Below the pieces are notes generated by a model, which was given only the letters and a program-made list of their open reading frames with translations, was not told the DNA's origin and searched no databases. Positions 1 to 8,183 of a stretch of 54,924 nt of DNA are shown one piece after another; position 1 is the first letter of the stretch, and the number at the start of each line of letters is the position of its first letter. The stretch covers positions 1 through 54,924 of the forward strand of contig JAKPXD010000009.1 in the NCBI GenBank assembly GCA_029570385.1, read 5' to 3'. The DNA is from a bacterium. Lineage in GTDB: Bacteria; Patescibacteriota; Patescibacteriia; Patescibacteriales; Patescibacteriaceae. The translations under genes and the position numbers were made by a program.

Positions 1-762
1 TATCTGGCTGTTTTTAACTACTCGGTTAATTGATTGCGGCTTTAAATTTGTTGGCTCTGCTTCAGTCATCGCTTCCGTCGGCTGCTTAACCATATTTTGA
101 ATCGCTTCGGAACTAGGCCAATCCATAGCTACTTCCGGCCATTCTTTATTATCATAATTAATACTAACAATATAGATTTGCGCTAAGCCGATCAATATTC
201 CCAAAATAATAGCTAAACCAAAATTAAGCGGTAAATTGGGCTTGGCCGGCCAACCAGAAACTAATGGCTCATCAATCACTTTTAAGGTCACTTTATCGCC
301 CAAACCGTGATAATAATTATTTTTGGTGATTAAATTATAATTAATAGCCCGCACCAATTTTTCAGCCTGTTGCTTGTCGGGATGATAAACCTTGACGCTG
401 ATAGCGCCGGAATCATTAATCGGCTTAACTTTGATAGTATTGCGCCAGTTAGTCATCCGTTTTTTAGCGGTATCGCCGAAATAGGTGGTATCAATCTGAT
501 ACTCCGGCTTGACCGTTGCTTCAAAAAAGGAGCTGGAATAAGTTACCTGCGCCAATAAAGAACTCAGATATTCATTAGTACGAGAGATCTGGTAAGGATC
601 ACTGGTTTGTTGGTAATCAGGCACTACCAGTAATTGGCTTTCAGCTGAATATTTTAAAGGTTGCAAAAAACTAACCAGTATAGCCGCAGCTAATAGACCG
701 ACTAACCACCACCAAATGATTGATTGTTTATCTTTAATTGTTTGCCACCAAGAATAAGGCAT
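1..762 (-). CDS. Wzz/YveK-like polysaccharide chain-length protein, 3' end cut by window
   Basis: The frame is open from an ATG at 762 to the window edge with no stop, so at least 254 residues are present and the C-terminal end is missing. There is a membrane segment near residues 16-34 (WWWLVGLLAAAILVSF), a long extracytoplasmic part, and a second membrane segment at about residues 180-200 (LNFGLAIILGILIGLAQ). This two-helix layout with an ordered domain between the helices is typical of Wzz/YveK polysaccharide co-polymerases, which set the chain length of exported glycans. The tail after helix 2 is short and polar within the window; whether a tyrosine kinase domain follows cannot be seen. 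It has its own promoter and is divergent in regulation from the trx genes upstream. Confidence 0.7.
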   Translation of the reverse strand, partial: MPYSWWQTIKDKQSIIWWWLVGLLAAAILVSFLQPLKYSAESQLLVVPDYQQTSDPYQISRTNEYLSSLLAQVTYSSSFFEATVKPEYQIDTTYFGDTAKKRMTNWRNTIKVKPINDSGAISVKVYHPDKQQAEKLVRAINYNLITKNNYYHGLGDKVTLKVIDEPLVSGWPAKPNLPLNFGLAIILGILIGLAQIYIVSINYDNKEWPEVAMDWPSSEAIQNMVKQPTEAMTEAEPTNLKPQSINRVVKNSQI

Positions 763-793
763 TGGAAATCAATGAAAAATTAATTGATTAACT

Positions 794-822
794 AGTTTAA
801 CATAGTTATCATTTTTTGTCAA
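794..822 (-). promoter_or_regulatory. Sigma-70 promoter for the Wzz-like gene
   Basis: On the minus strand TTGACA (822-817), a 17-nt spacer and TAAACT (799-794) precede the ATG at 762, giving a leader of about 25 nt. Just upstream, 832-850 holds a small GCCGC/GCGGC hairpin that may end trxB transcription, although its T tract is weak. Confidence 0.6.
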
Positions 823-879
823 GAGTAAGACGCCGCCCTTAAAGAGCGGCTTCTGGCAAAATTAAAAAATAATCTAGGC

Positions 880-1809
880 TTAATTCTTTTTTAAAAATCT
901 GAAGATACTATCGGCGGCAATCGCCCCTTCTGAGCAAGCAGTAATGATTTGTCGCAAGCCGTTAGAATTGCTTGTTGCATCACCGGCCGCCCAAACTCCA
1001 GCTACGGTCGTGGCTTGTCCGGCGTCAACGATGGCATAGCCGCGATCATTAATTTGTCCGTTCAATTGCTGTAATAATCCGGTAGCCGGATCGCTGCCAA
1101 TTTCTATAAACAAACCGTCTATGTTTAATTGGCTGGTTTGGTGGTCAGAGTTAATCAACTCTACTCCGGTTAAATGATTATCACCCAGCAGCTGATTCAC
1201 CTTAACATTGGGATAATGCTTAATATTGGCACGCTTATCTATTTCCTCCAGCCAGCTTGGCTCGGCTGCTTCAGGGCGATCACCCAAATAAAACCAATAA
1301 ACTTGTCGAGCTATGTCTGCTAAATATAGGGCTGCTGTGGCCGCGCTATTACCACCACCGAGCACCCCAACCAATTTATCTTTAAAAAATGGACCATCGC
1401 AGGTGGCGCAATAGGCCAAACCCTTGCCTAAGTATTGCTGTTCATTATCTAGTCCCAAGTGGCGGCGTTTAGTGCCAGTAGCCAATAAAATAGATTTAGT
1501 TAATAAAACTTGACCGCTAGCCAGTTCAACCGCAAAATTAGGATATTGTCCGCTAATTGCTACCGCCTCGCTAGTCATAAATTCAGCGCCCAATTGACGA
1601 GCATTGCTCTCAATCTTTTGCGCCAAATCCCAACCGTTAATATTGGCTTCACTAGGAAAATTACAGATCTTATGGGCTTCAGTTATGGTACCGCCTGGCA
1701 GGCTGCCGAGCACAGCGTGCTTAATCTTGTAACGGCTGGCATAGATAGAGGCAGTCAAGCCGGCCGGACCAGCTCCAATAATTAATAAATCGTAATTTTG
1801 GCCTTCCAT
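880..1809 (-). CDS. trxB: Thioredoxin reductase with atypical NAD(P)H-binding loop
   Basis: 309-residue flavoprotein that reduces thioredoxin in the cytoplasm. Visible motifs are the FAD site GAGPAG (residues 12-17), the redox-active CATC within YCATCDGPFF (about 133-142), the pyridine-nucleotide motif GGGNSA, and a C-terminal FAD-contact motif WAAGDAT. The second nucleotide-contact motif, HRRDxxRA in the E. coli enzyme, is replaced by YLGDRPEA, so the arginines that hold the NADPH 2'-phosphate are missing. Some archaeal reductases with this loss do not use NADPH, so the electron donor here is uncertain. The start ATG lies 1 nt beyond the trxA stop, which implies co-transcription with trxA and the csoR-type gene. 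Confidence 0.93.
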   Translation of the reverse strand: MEGQNYDLLIIGAGPAGLTASIYASRYKIKHAVLGSLPGGTITEAHKICNFPSEANINGWDLAQKIESNARQLGAEFMTSEAVAISGQYPNFAVELASGQVLLTKSILLATGTKRRHLGLDNEQQYLGKGLAYCATCDGPFFKDKLVGVLGGGNSAATAALYLADIARQVYWFYLGDRPEAAEPSWLEEIDKRANIKHYPNVKVNQLLGDNHLTGVELINSDHQTSQLNIDGLFIEIGSDPATGLLQQLNGQINDRGYAIVDAGQATTVAGVWAAGDATSNSNGLRQIITACSEGAIAADSIFRFLKKN

Positions 1810-1810
1810 A

Positions 1811-2143
1811 CTAAGCTATCTTCGCCAAAATATCCTGACGCAAACTATCTAGTTGGCGCATGCCGACAAAATCGGCAATCTCGTGACCGGCCTTAAATAA
1901 TTTCAAATTAGGTATGCCTTGAATGCCGTATTGAGCAGCTAACGGCTGATTAGCTGGGTCATCAACATTGATCTTGGCGATCTTAACCTTTCCCGCTAAC
2001 TCGGCGGCCAAGCTATCCAAAACCGGCGCCATCATCCGGCACGGGCCGCACCACGGCGCCCAAAAATCCACTAAAACTGGCAACTCACTCTGTAAAACCG
2101 CGGCGGCAAAATTACCCGGGTTTAATTCTAAAACCTGTGACAT
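1811..2143 (-). CDS. trxA: Thioredoxin
   Basis: 110-residue thioredoxin fold protein with the canonical active site WCGPC inside FWAPWCGPCRMM (about residues 28-39) and the cis-proline loop GIQGIPNLKLF. It is the usual length for TrxA, has no signal peptide and is therefore cytoplasmic. It would be reduced by the TrxB encoded immediately downstream and in turn reduce cytoplasmic disulfides, peroxiredoxins or ribonucleotide reductase; none of those partners is in this window. It is the second gene of csoR-trxA-trxB; 40 nt separate it from the repressor gene, with no terminator visible. Confidence 0.96.
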   Translation of the reverse strand: MSQVLELNPGNFAAAVLQSELPVLVDFWAPWCGPCRMMAPVLDSLAAELAGKVKIAKINVDDPANQPLAAQYGIQGIPNLKLFKAGHEIADFVGMRQLDSLRQDILAKIA

Positions 2144-2183
2144 AAGCTATCGTTAATTTTATTAGCAAAATACCAACCAATAA

Positions 2184-2444
2184 TTATTTGCGCACGACCT
2201 GGCTAAAAATCTTTTTAACCTCGGGCTTGCTTTTGGCTGTTTTGAGGCAACGATCCAGCTGCTCTTCCAAAATCTTTTCTAAAACAGCATCCAGCCCCGC
2301 TTTGGTGGCTTTAATCTGGGTAATTAAAGCATAACAATCGTAGCGGCCTTTGGCTAATGTTTTCTTTAGGCCATTTAACTGGCCAATAATAATATTTAAA
2401 CGCTGTTCCGGTGTTCTAGTACCGGCAAAAAAATTAGTTGCCAT
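2184..2444 (-). CDS. CsoR/FrmR-family repressor (DUF156), CstR-like residues
   Basis: 86-residue all-helical protein matching the CsoR/RcnR/FrmR family: RLNIIIGQLNGLKKTL, then DCYALITQIKATKAGLDAVL, then EEQLDRCL. The two family cysteines are present (in DCYAL and DRCL). The histidine that completes Cu(I) coordination in CsoR (usually in a xHLxxC motif) is glutamine here, giving a Cys-Gln-Cys pattern. Loss of that histidine with both cysteines kept is a feature of CstR-type persulfide sensors. The gene is the first in an operon with trxA and trxB, and the promoter contains a matching palindrome. Sensing of sulfane sulfur, redox state or copper is inferred, not shown. Confidence 0.85.
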   Translation of the reverse strand: MATNFFAGTRTPEQRLNIIIGQLNGLKKTLAKGRYDCYALITQIKATKAGLDAVLEKILEEQLDRCLKTAKSKPEVKKIFSQVVRK

Positions 2445-2474
2445 AATAATTATTTAAATTTTTAAAACTTATTT

Positions 2475-4493
2475 TTATTTTACACTATACCCCTCTGGGG
2501 TGTCAATAGAGCTAAAATACCATTGCCAAAAATCCTTGGCGATCGGTACCGCGGCATCAGTGCTTTCACCGCCTTCTTCCACTAAAATCGTTAGCACTAT
2601 TTTTGGCTGATTAAACGGCGCAAAGCCGGTAAACCAAGAATGGGTTGCCTTGCGGCTGTCAAATTGGGCTGTGCCAGTCTTACCGGCTACCGGTACCGGT
2701 AAGCTCTGCAAACTGCGCGCGCTGCCGGTCAGCACCGTCTGACGCATGGCTTGACGAACAGTTTGTAGATTATCTGGATTAACGATATCTTGACTCATAG
2801 TTTTCGGCACCATAGTTTGATAGACCGACTCGTCGCTATTAAGAATCTCTTTAACCAATCTGGGCTGATAAATCCGTCCACCATTAGCAAAAGCCATAGT
2901 ATAATTAGCCACCTGCAATGGCGTCACCAATAAATACCCTTGGCCAATAGCTAAATGGTAAGTATCGCCGATATACCAAGGCTCGCCAGTCTTTTCTTGT
3001 TTCCAGGCCGCCGTCGGGATAAAACCGCTGGCCTCGCCGGCCAAGTCAATACCGGTAGTTTTACCAAGACCAAATAATTGCAAATATTTAACTATTTTTT
3101 CTAGACCCAAACCATTGAATTGTTCATAACCGCCGCCAATATAATAGAAAAAGGTATTAACCGATTCCGCAATCGCTTTGGACACATCCGTCCAGCCATG
3201 ACCACCGCTCTTCCAATCAGGGAAAAACCACCGGCTGATTCGTAATCCGCCAGTACTCATAAAACCCGTAGTGGCGGTAATCACTTTCTCTTGCAAAGCA
3301 GCGGCCGCCATAACAATCTTAACCGTTGAACCCGATGGATACTCGCCGCTAACCGCCCGATTAAACATTGGCTTGGCTGGATCATTAATCAGCTTCTGAT
3401 AGGTCGCTTGATCAATGCCGTTGGCAAAATCATTGTTATCAAAACTGGGCTGGTTAACCATGGCTAAAATTGCGCCATTATTGGGATCTAAGGCAATGGC
3501 TACAGCCTTACGGCTATTAACGCGGTCTAAATGCTGACGAACTATTTCTTCCAATTTAGCCTGTAAGCGACTATCAATATTCAAAACTAAATGGCGGCCA
3601 TCTAACGGATTCTGCTGAGCGATTTTTTTCTTTTCATTACCAACGGCATCAACCTCAATCTGTTTGCTACCGCTTAGGCCGCGTAAATCTTTTTCATAAT
3701 AAGCCTCCAAGCCAACTTTGCCGATATAATCAATTGGTAAATAGTTGTCAGCCTTGTTTTTGCTTAATTCTTGTTCATTAATTTTGCCGATATAACCAAT
3801 AATCAAGCTCAGGCTATCGGAATCAAATGGTTGGCTGGAAGTGCCCAAGAATGAGCTGATTGGTAAATACTGGCGTTTATTGCGATTGGTTAACACAACC
3901 CCCGGCAGCTGGTGCGCCTGCACGGTCAACTGGACCGCTTGATCATAAGTTAAATTATCGCTGACAAAAATGGGTTGGTAAAAATCTAGTGATCGCGGTT
4001 GGATTGTCGCCAGATCACTCTCCAATTTTACACTAACCTCTTCACCCAACACTGCAGCCAGACGAGCCAAGACCGCCTGCCGGTCTACCGGTTTACTAGG
4101 TAAGTTACTGGGTGTTACATAGACTAAAAAATTAGCCACATTTTGCACTAACGGCTGCCGTTGGCTGTCATAAATAATCCCCCGCTTGGCCTCCAAACGC
4201 TCCAAACGTAATCGATTGCCTTCAGCCAAATTATAATAATAATCACCGCGATAAAGCTGTAGCCATATTAAACGAGCCAAAAGCAATAATAATGCCGCTA
4301 AACAAATCTGAGAAAAAATATAGCCACGAGTGTTAGAAAAATTATGACTAATGGTTTCATTATTGTCAGTCTGGCTTAAAAAAACTTCCTCGGTCCAGCG
4401 ATGGTTAGTTGAAGATAGTCGTAAAGCCTTCCGACGATGACTAATCGCCCCCAGGTCGTCGGAAAATGGATTGTTGGCATTATCTCTGGCCAT
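2475..4493 (-). CDS. mrdA: Penicillin-binding protein 2 (elongasome transpeptidase)
   Basis: 672-residue class B PBP that cross-links peptidoglycan during lateral growth. A single N-terminal membrane segment (about residues 57-77, IFSQICLAALLLLLARLIW) is followed by the PBP dimerisation region beginning RLERLEAKRGIIYD. The transpeptidase domain shows the catalytic SxxK as STVK in YPSGSTVKI, the SxN motif as SVN in ESVNTFFYY, and KTG in AGKTGTAQ. All catalytic motifs are intact. It is the last gene of mreB-mreC-mreD-mrdA, starting 3 nt after the mreD stop, as expected for the rod-shape machinery. Its 3' end contains the promoter of the csoR operon. Confidence 0.95.
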   Translation of the reverse strand: MARDNANNPFSDDLGAISHRRKALRLSSTNHRWTEEVFLSQTDNNETISHNFSNTRGYIFSQICLAALLLLLARLIWLQLYRGDYYYNLAEGNRLRLERLEAKRGIIYDSQRQPLVQNVANFLVYVTPSNLPSKPVDRQAVLARLAAVLGEEVSVKLESDLATIQPRSLDFYQPIFVSDNLTYDQAVQLTVQAHQLPGVVLTNRNKRQYLPISSFLGTSSQPFDSDSLSLIIGYIGKINEQELSKNKADNYLPIDYIGKVGLEAYYEKDLRGLSGSKQIEVDAVGNEKKKIAQQNPLDGRHLVLNIDSRLQAKLEEIVRQHLDRVNSRKAVAIALDPNNGAILAMVNQPSFDNNDFANGIDQATYQKLINDPAKPMFNRAVSGEYPSGSTVKIVMAAAALQEKVITATTGFMSTGGLRISRWFFPDWKSGGHGWTDVSKAIAESVNTFFYYIGGGYEQFNGLGLEKIVKYLQLFGLGKTTGIDLAGEASGFIPTAAWKQEKTGEPWYIGDTYHLAIGQGYLLVTPLQVANYTMAFANGGRIYQPRLVKEILNSDESVYQTMVPKTMSQDIVNPDNLQTVRQAMRQTVLTGSARSLQSLPVPVAGKTGTAQFDSRKATHSWFTGFAPFNQPKIVLTILVEEGGESTDAAVPIAKDFWQWYFSSIDTPEGYSVK
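2477..2506 (-). promoter_or_regulatory. Promoter with CsoR-type operator for csoR-trxA-trxB
   Basis: On the minus strand TTGACA (2506-2501), an 18-nt spacer and TAAAAT (2482-2477) form a good sigma-70 promoter about 33 nt before the repressor ATG. The spacer holds the perfect palindrome ACCCC-TCT-GGGGT (2489-2501, plus-strand reading), the C-tract/G-tract pattern bound by CsoR-family repressors. A bound repressor would block RNA polymerase directly. The element lies inside the last codons of mrdA. Confidence 0.75.
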
Positions 4494-4496
4494 AAA

Positions 4497-4997
4497 TTAG
4501 CGTCGTTTGAATAAAAACAATGGATTCAGCCGCCGATCTAACCAATAAATTAAATAATGAATAATGACCATCAACAACCAATTAGCTAAAATCTGTCCGC
4601 CTAGATCAAGCCACCACTGATTAACCGGCCAGTGGCGACTAATAATTATTCGTCCCAACCACTGAAAAATTGTGGCAATAACCACCAGCCCGGAAAAAGC
4701 TGTCAATGATTTATTAGTAAAAAAATTAACCAATAATAAATTCACCAAGCCCATCGTCAACATCCAAAGCAGAGTTTGACTACCAAACGGATAAAAAGCT
4801 AGACAATCTAAAAATAAGCCTAAAAATATTACCCACCAATTAACTCGCCGCCAGCCACTCAAAGCTAACCAGTTAATTAAAATTACCAATAACAAATTCG
4901 GTCGCAACCAAATTATTGGCAACTGATCAATCCACGACAGCTGGATAAGAGCCACTAATAACAACCACAAGGCATTGAACAATTGCAGCCAACCCAT
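4497..4997 (-). CDS. mreD: Rod shape-determining protein MreD
   Basis: Small, very hydrophobic protein with about five membrane segments rich in L, I and W, matching MreD, the integral membrane member of the elongasome. The frame is open back to a TTG at 5024, but the ATG at 4997 (MGWLQLFNALWLL) lies 4 nt after the mreC stop and is the more natural start, giving 166 residues. MreD is poorly conserved, so identification rests on hydropathy, size and position between mreC and mrdA. Confidence 0.85.
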   Translation of the reverse strand: MGWLQLFNALWLLLVALIQLSWIDQLPIIWLRPNLLLVILINWLALSGWRRVNWWVIFLGLFLDCLAFYPFGSQTLLWMLTMGLVNLLLVNFFTNKSLTAFSGLVVIATIFQWLGRIIISRHWPVNQWWLDLGGQILANWLLMVIIHYLIYWLDRRLNPLFLFKRR

Positions 4998-5001
4998 AAG
5001 C

Positions 5002-5820
5002 TTAAGGAATAATAACGCTAACAAAATTTAACTGATTGGCATCGGTTAGCGGTTCTAGCCCAGCATCCTGCCATAAAGCATTGTTTTCTTTATTGACCTG
5101 ATTGATCCGACCAATCAATAGATTGGGCGGCACAGCCGGCTCTAATCCTGAAGTGACAATATCTTGGCCAACTTGTAGCGGTTCATTTTGCGCAACCATT
5201 TCCAGCCTGATAGTCAGCCCCATCTCGCCACGGACAACGCCGATAGTTTGACTACTACTAGCTGTGGCCGCTGCTAAAAGACAATTTTTATTGGTGACCA
5301 ACAAAACTTCGGCTGAATTATCCTTGACCTGACCAATTTTACCGACAATAGCCCCCTGCTGATCAATAACCGCCAAATCAGTCGCTATCCCCTGTCGAGC
5401 TCCTTGGTCAATGATTAGAGTCTGGCTTGGCGCTAATAATCCACCAGATTGGCCGCGATAAACAATATTGGCTGTTACTAATTTAAATTCCCGAGCTTTT
5501 TGAAAATTTAAAAGCTGACGTAATTCTTTATTCTCTTCAACTAAACTGGCTAAACTGATGGTTTGCGCCGTTAGCCGACTATTCTGATTCTTAACTTCTG
5601 ATAACTCTGTTTGACAGGCCCGTCGTTCTCGCCAATTATTCAGCCAACCAGTTAATGATTGATTGCGAGATGAGAGTGTTCTAAGGACTGGCTGAACCGC
5701 TCGTCCAACCATATTTTCTACTCCAGTTAACAAGCCAACAAAATGCGCTAAAACCAGCATGACCAATAATAACCATGGCCAGGCTGACGATTTCTTACCA
5801 GGCAAACGAATTATGGCCAT
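5002..5820 (-). CDS. mreC: Rod shape-determining protein MreC
   Basis: 272 residues: one N-terminal membrane segment (SAWPWLLLVMLVLAHFVGLL), a coiled coil at about 75-110 (LSEVKNQNSRLTAQTIS and following), then the paired beta-barrel region with conserved phrases such as LIIDQGARQGI, VIDQQGAIVGKIGQV and VTSGLEPAVPPNLLIGRI. MreC links cytoplasmic MreB filaments to PBP2 outside the membrane. It begins 3 nt after the mreB stop within the mre operon. Confidence 0.95.
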   Translation of the reverse strand: MAIIRLPGKKSSAWPWLLLVMLVLAHFVGLLTGVENMVGRAVQPVLRTLSSRNQSLTGWLNNWRERRACQTELSEVKNQNSRLTAQTISLASLVEENKELRQLLNFQKAREFKLVTANIVYRGQSGGLLAPSQTLIIDQGARQGIATDLAVIDQQGAIVGKIGQVKDNSAEVLLVTNKNCLLAAATASSSQTIGVVRGEMGLTIRLEMVAQNEPLQVGQDIVTSGLEPAVPPNLLIGRINQVNKENNALWQDAGLEPLTDANQLNFVSVIIP

Positions 5821-5823
5821 AAT

Positions 5824-6867
5824 TTATAAATCAGTTAAGCTCGGAGCTACCACTTTATCCAATAGATTAGTATCGGTTAGCAGATGGGCTGCCCCGCGAA
5901 CAACGCTGCTGATGGGCTCATCAACAATATGAACACCGATTTTAGTAGCTCGGGCAATTGCTTGATCAAAGCCGGCTAATAATGAGCTGCCACCAGCTAG
6001 CATAATGCCCCGTTCATAAATATCAGCGACTAATTCCGGCGGCGTAACCTCTAAAGTCGCCTTAATATTATCAATAATCTGGCTAATCGGCCGAGCAATC
6101 GCCTCACGGACATGCTCATCATTAATAATGATTTCCTTAGGCAAACCATTGATTAAGTCGCGGCCACGAATCGCCATTGTTAATTCCTCTGGCTGTGGCG
6201 TGGCTGAACCGATTTTAATCTTTATTTCTTCAGCTAATTGCTCGCCAATTAACAAGCTGAACTCCTCACGGATATGTTGAATTATTTCATTATTAAAAGC
6301 ATTGCCGGCCAATCTCAGCGACTTCCAGGCCACACAACCCCCCAGAGCTAAGACCGCAATTTCGGTGGTTCCGCCGCCAATATCTACTAGCATAGTGGCC
6401 GTCGCCTCCATAATTGGCAAGCCAGCGCCAATCGCCGATAGCATCGGCTCCTCAACTAAAAAAACTTGGCGGGCTCCAGCCAACTTAGCCGCATCTTCCA
6501 CTGCTTTTTTTTCCACTTCGGTAATATCCAACGGAATACCAATCACAACGGCCGGCTTAGGAGTTAAAAAAGAATTGCTCTCCTGCGTTTGATCAATAAA
6601 ATATTTTAACAATTTTTCAGTTACTTCAAAATCAGAAACAACCCCATCCACTAATGGTTTAATAATCTCAATATGCGATGGATTTTTGCCAATCATTGCC
6701 TTGGCAGCACTGCCGACAGCTAATATTTGATCCGTTTTCTTGTTAACCGCCACAATGGTCGGCTCAGTTAAAAATAAACCGCTCTGCGGTTCACTAAGCA
6801 TAGTCTTGCAGGTGCCAAGATCGATAGCTAAATTACGGGTAAGTTTTTGCCGAAATCTCTCAAACAT
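5824..6867 (-). CDS. mreB: Rod shape-determining actin MreB
   Basis: 347-residue bacterial actin of standard length. Nucleotide-binding signatures are visible: phosphate-1 loop IDLGTCKTML near residue 16, GIPLDITEVEKKAVEDAAKLAGA, the second phosphate loop LVDIGGGTTEIAVL, and the adenosine motif GIMLAGGSSLLAG. MreB polymerises under the membrane and directs peptidoglycan insertion through MreC, MreD and PBP2, all encoded directly downstream. One small departure from the family is the phosphate-1 loop reading DLGTCKTM rather than the more usual DLGTANT. Confidence 0.96.
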   Translation of the reverse strand: MFERFRQKLTRNLAIDLGTCKTMLSEPQSGLFLTEPTIVAVNKKTDQILAVGSAAKAMIGKNPSHIEIIKPLVDGVVSDFEVTEKLLKYFIDQTQESNSFLTPKPAVVIGIPLDITEVEKKAVEDAAKLAGARQVFLVEEPMLSAIGAGLPIMEATATMLVDIGGGTTEIAVLALGGCVAWKSLRLAGNAFNNEIIQHIREEFSLLIGEQLAEEIKIKIGSATPQPEELTMAIRGRDLINGLPKEIIINDEHVREAIARPISQIIDNIKATLEVTPPELVADIYERGIMLAGGSSLLAGFDQAIARATKIGVHIVDEPISSVVRGAAHLLTDTNLLDKVVAPSLTDL

Positions 6868-6875
6868 GGCTAGTC

Positions 6876-8123
6876 TTAATTACTGCCAAAATAAGCGCTA
6901 ACTTGATCTATGGCCACCAATCGGCCAGCAGTGTCTTGACGGCGCTTAATTTCAAAACTCTTCTGACTTAAGGTTTTGTCACTAATAACCAAGCGATAAG
7001 GACAGCCAATAAGATCGGCATCGGCGAACTTGGTGCCAGCCGGCAAGTGGCGCCGATCATCCAATAATACTTCCATGCCCAATCTAACTAAAAGATCATA
7101 TAATTTTTCAGCTTGATTGTGACCGCTATCGCCAGTTGTTAGATCGATAAGATGAGCCTTAAACGGCGCAATTTCTTTCGGCCAAATCAAACCTTGATTA
7201 TCATGATTAACTTCAACAATCGCCCCCATTAATCGCGTAATGCCTAAGCCGTAACAGCCCATTAACACCGGTTGTTTAGCACCATCTGATCCAGTAACCA
7301 TAAAATCAAAAGCCTTGCTAAAACGAACACCTAATTTGAATATATTGCCAATTTCAATCGCTTTGCGCTCTAACAAATCCTTGCGGCCACAATTCGGACA
7401 AACCGACTGCTCGCTAATGATTTCTTTATTAATGGCCAAATTACAATCTTCGCAAATATGAATTATATCTTCACCGGCTTCGGTCACTGCTTGAAACTCA
7501 TGAGAATACTGACAAAAAGCCCCACCCGAAGCAAAGGTCAAATAGGTTTGATCCAATAAGCCGCAGCGCTTAAAAATCTGAAAATAGGCTTTTTGGGCCT
7601 GTAAATAATAGGCATTGAGGTCGTCTTGGTCCAAATGAAAAGAATACAAGTCCTTCATTAAAAATTCACGGCCGCGCAATAGCCCTGATTTGGCCCGCAA
7701 TTCATTGCGAAACTTAGTCTGTATCTGATAAACCCCTAAAGGCAGGTCGCGATAAGACTGAACAAATTTTTTGACTAACGGAGTAACCAATTCTTCATGG
7801 GTTGGAGCCAGAACATAAGACTTTTTGTCAGCACCAATGGTCTTAAATAGGACATCAAAACTAGTTAATCGACCAGTCTGTTTCCATGGTTCTTCGGTCG
7901 TCAAACTGGGCATTAAGACTTCTTGCGCTCCCAAAGAAGCCATTTCTTGACGAACAATCGTCTGAATTTTCTGAATTACTCGAAGACCCAGCGGCAAATA
8001 AGTATAGACACCAGCCGAACTTTTATCAATAAAACCAGCTCGCATCAATGTTTGAGCATTAAAACTGGTCTCGTCTTTAGGCAACTCCTTAAGACTATGG
8101 GTAAAAAGTTGGCTTTGGCGCAT
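6876..8123 (-). CDS. proS: Prolyl-tRNA synthetase, insert-less form
   Basis: 415-residue class II synthetase that charges tRNA-Pro. Motif 2 is in KFRNELRAKSGLLRGREFLMKD, and motif 3 is in GCYGLGITRLMGAIVE. The C-terminal anticodon-binding domain starts near IAPFKAHLIDL. It is far shorter than the roughly 570-residue bacterial ProRS because the editing (INS) domain between motifs 2 and 3 is absent. In its place is a short four-cysteine stretch, CEDC followed 16 residues later by CPNC, which looks like a small zinc ribbon. Editing of Ala-tRNA-Pro would need a trans factor, not seen here. It lies 8 nt upstream of mreB in the same direction. Confidence 0.94.
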   Translation of the reverse strand: MRQSQLFTHSLKELPKDETSFNAQTLMRAGFIDKSSAGVYTYLPLGLRVIQKIQTIVRQEMASLGAQEVLMPSLTTEEPWKQTGRLTSFDVLFKTIGADKKSYVLAPTHEELVTPLVKKFVQSYRDLPLGVYQIQTKFRNELRAKSGLLRGREFLMKDLYSFHLDQDDLNAYYLQAQKAYFQIFKRCGLLDQTYLTFASGGAFCQYSHEFQAVTEAGEDIIHICEDCNLAINKEIISEQSVCPNCGRKDLLERKAIEIGNIFKLGVRFSKAFDFMVTGSDGAKQPVLMGCYGLGITRLMGAIVEVNHDNQGLIWPKEIAPFKAHLIDLTTGDSGHNQAEKLYDLLVRLGMEVLLDDRRHLPAGTKFADADLIGCPYRLVISDKTLSQKSFEIKRRQDTAGRLVAIDQVSAYFGSN

Positions 8124-8150
8124 AAAATATAAAAAATAATTAATAGCTGC

Positions 8151-8168
8151 AAGACCATGGCCGGTCTT
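8151..8168 (-). terminator. Short hairpin between secF and proS
   Basis: AAGACC and GGTCTT form a 6-bp stem with a 6-nt loop in the 60-nt gap between secF and proS, followed on the minus strand by an A/T-rich stretch with a six-T run. It could attenuate read-through from secDF into proS; the stem is short, so this is tentative. Confidence 0.35.
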
Positions 8169-8183
8169 AGGTAAGATGCGACT

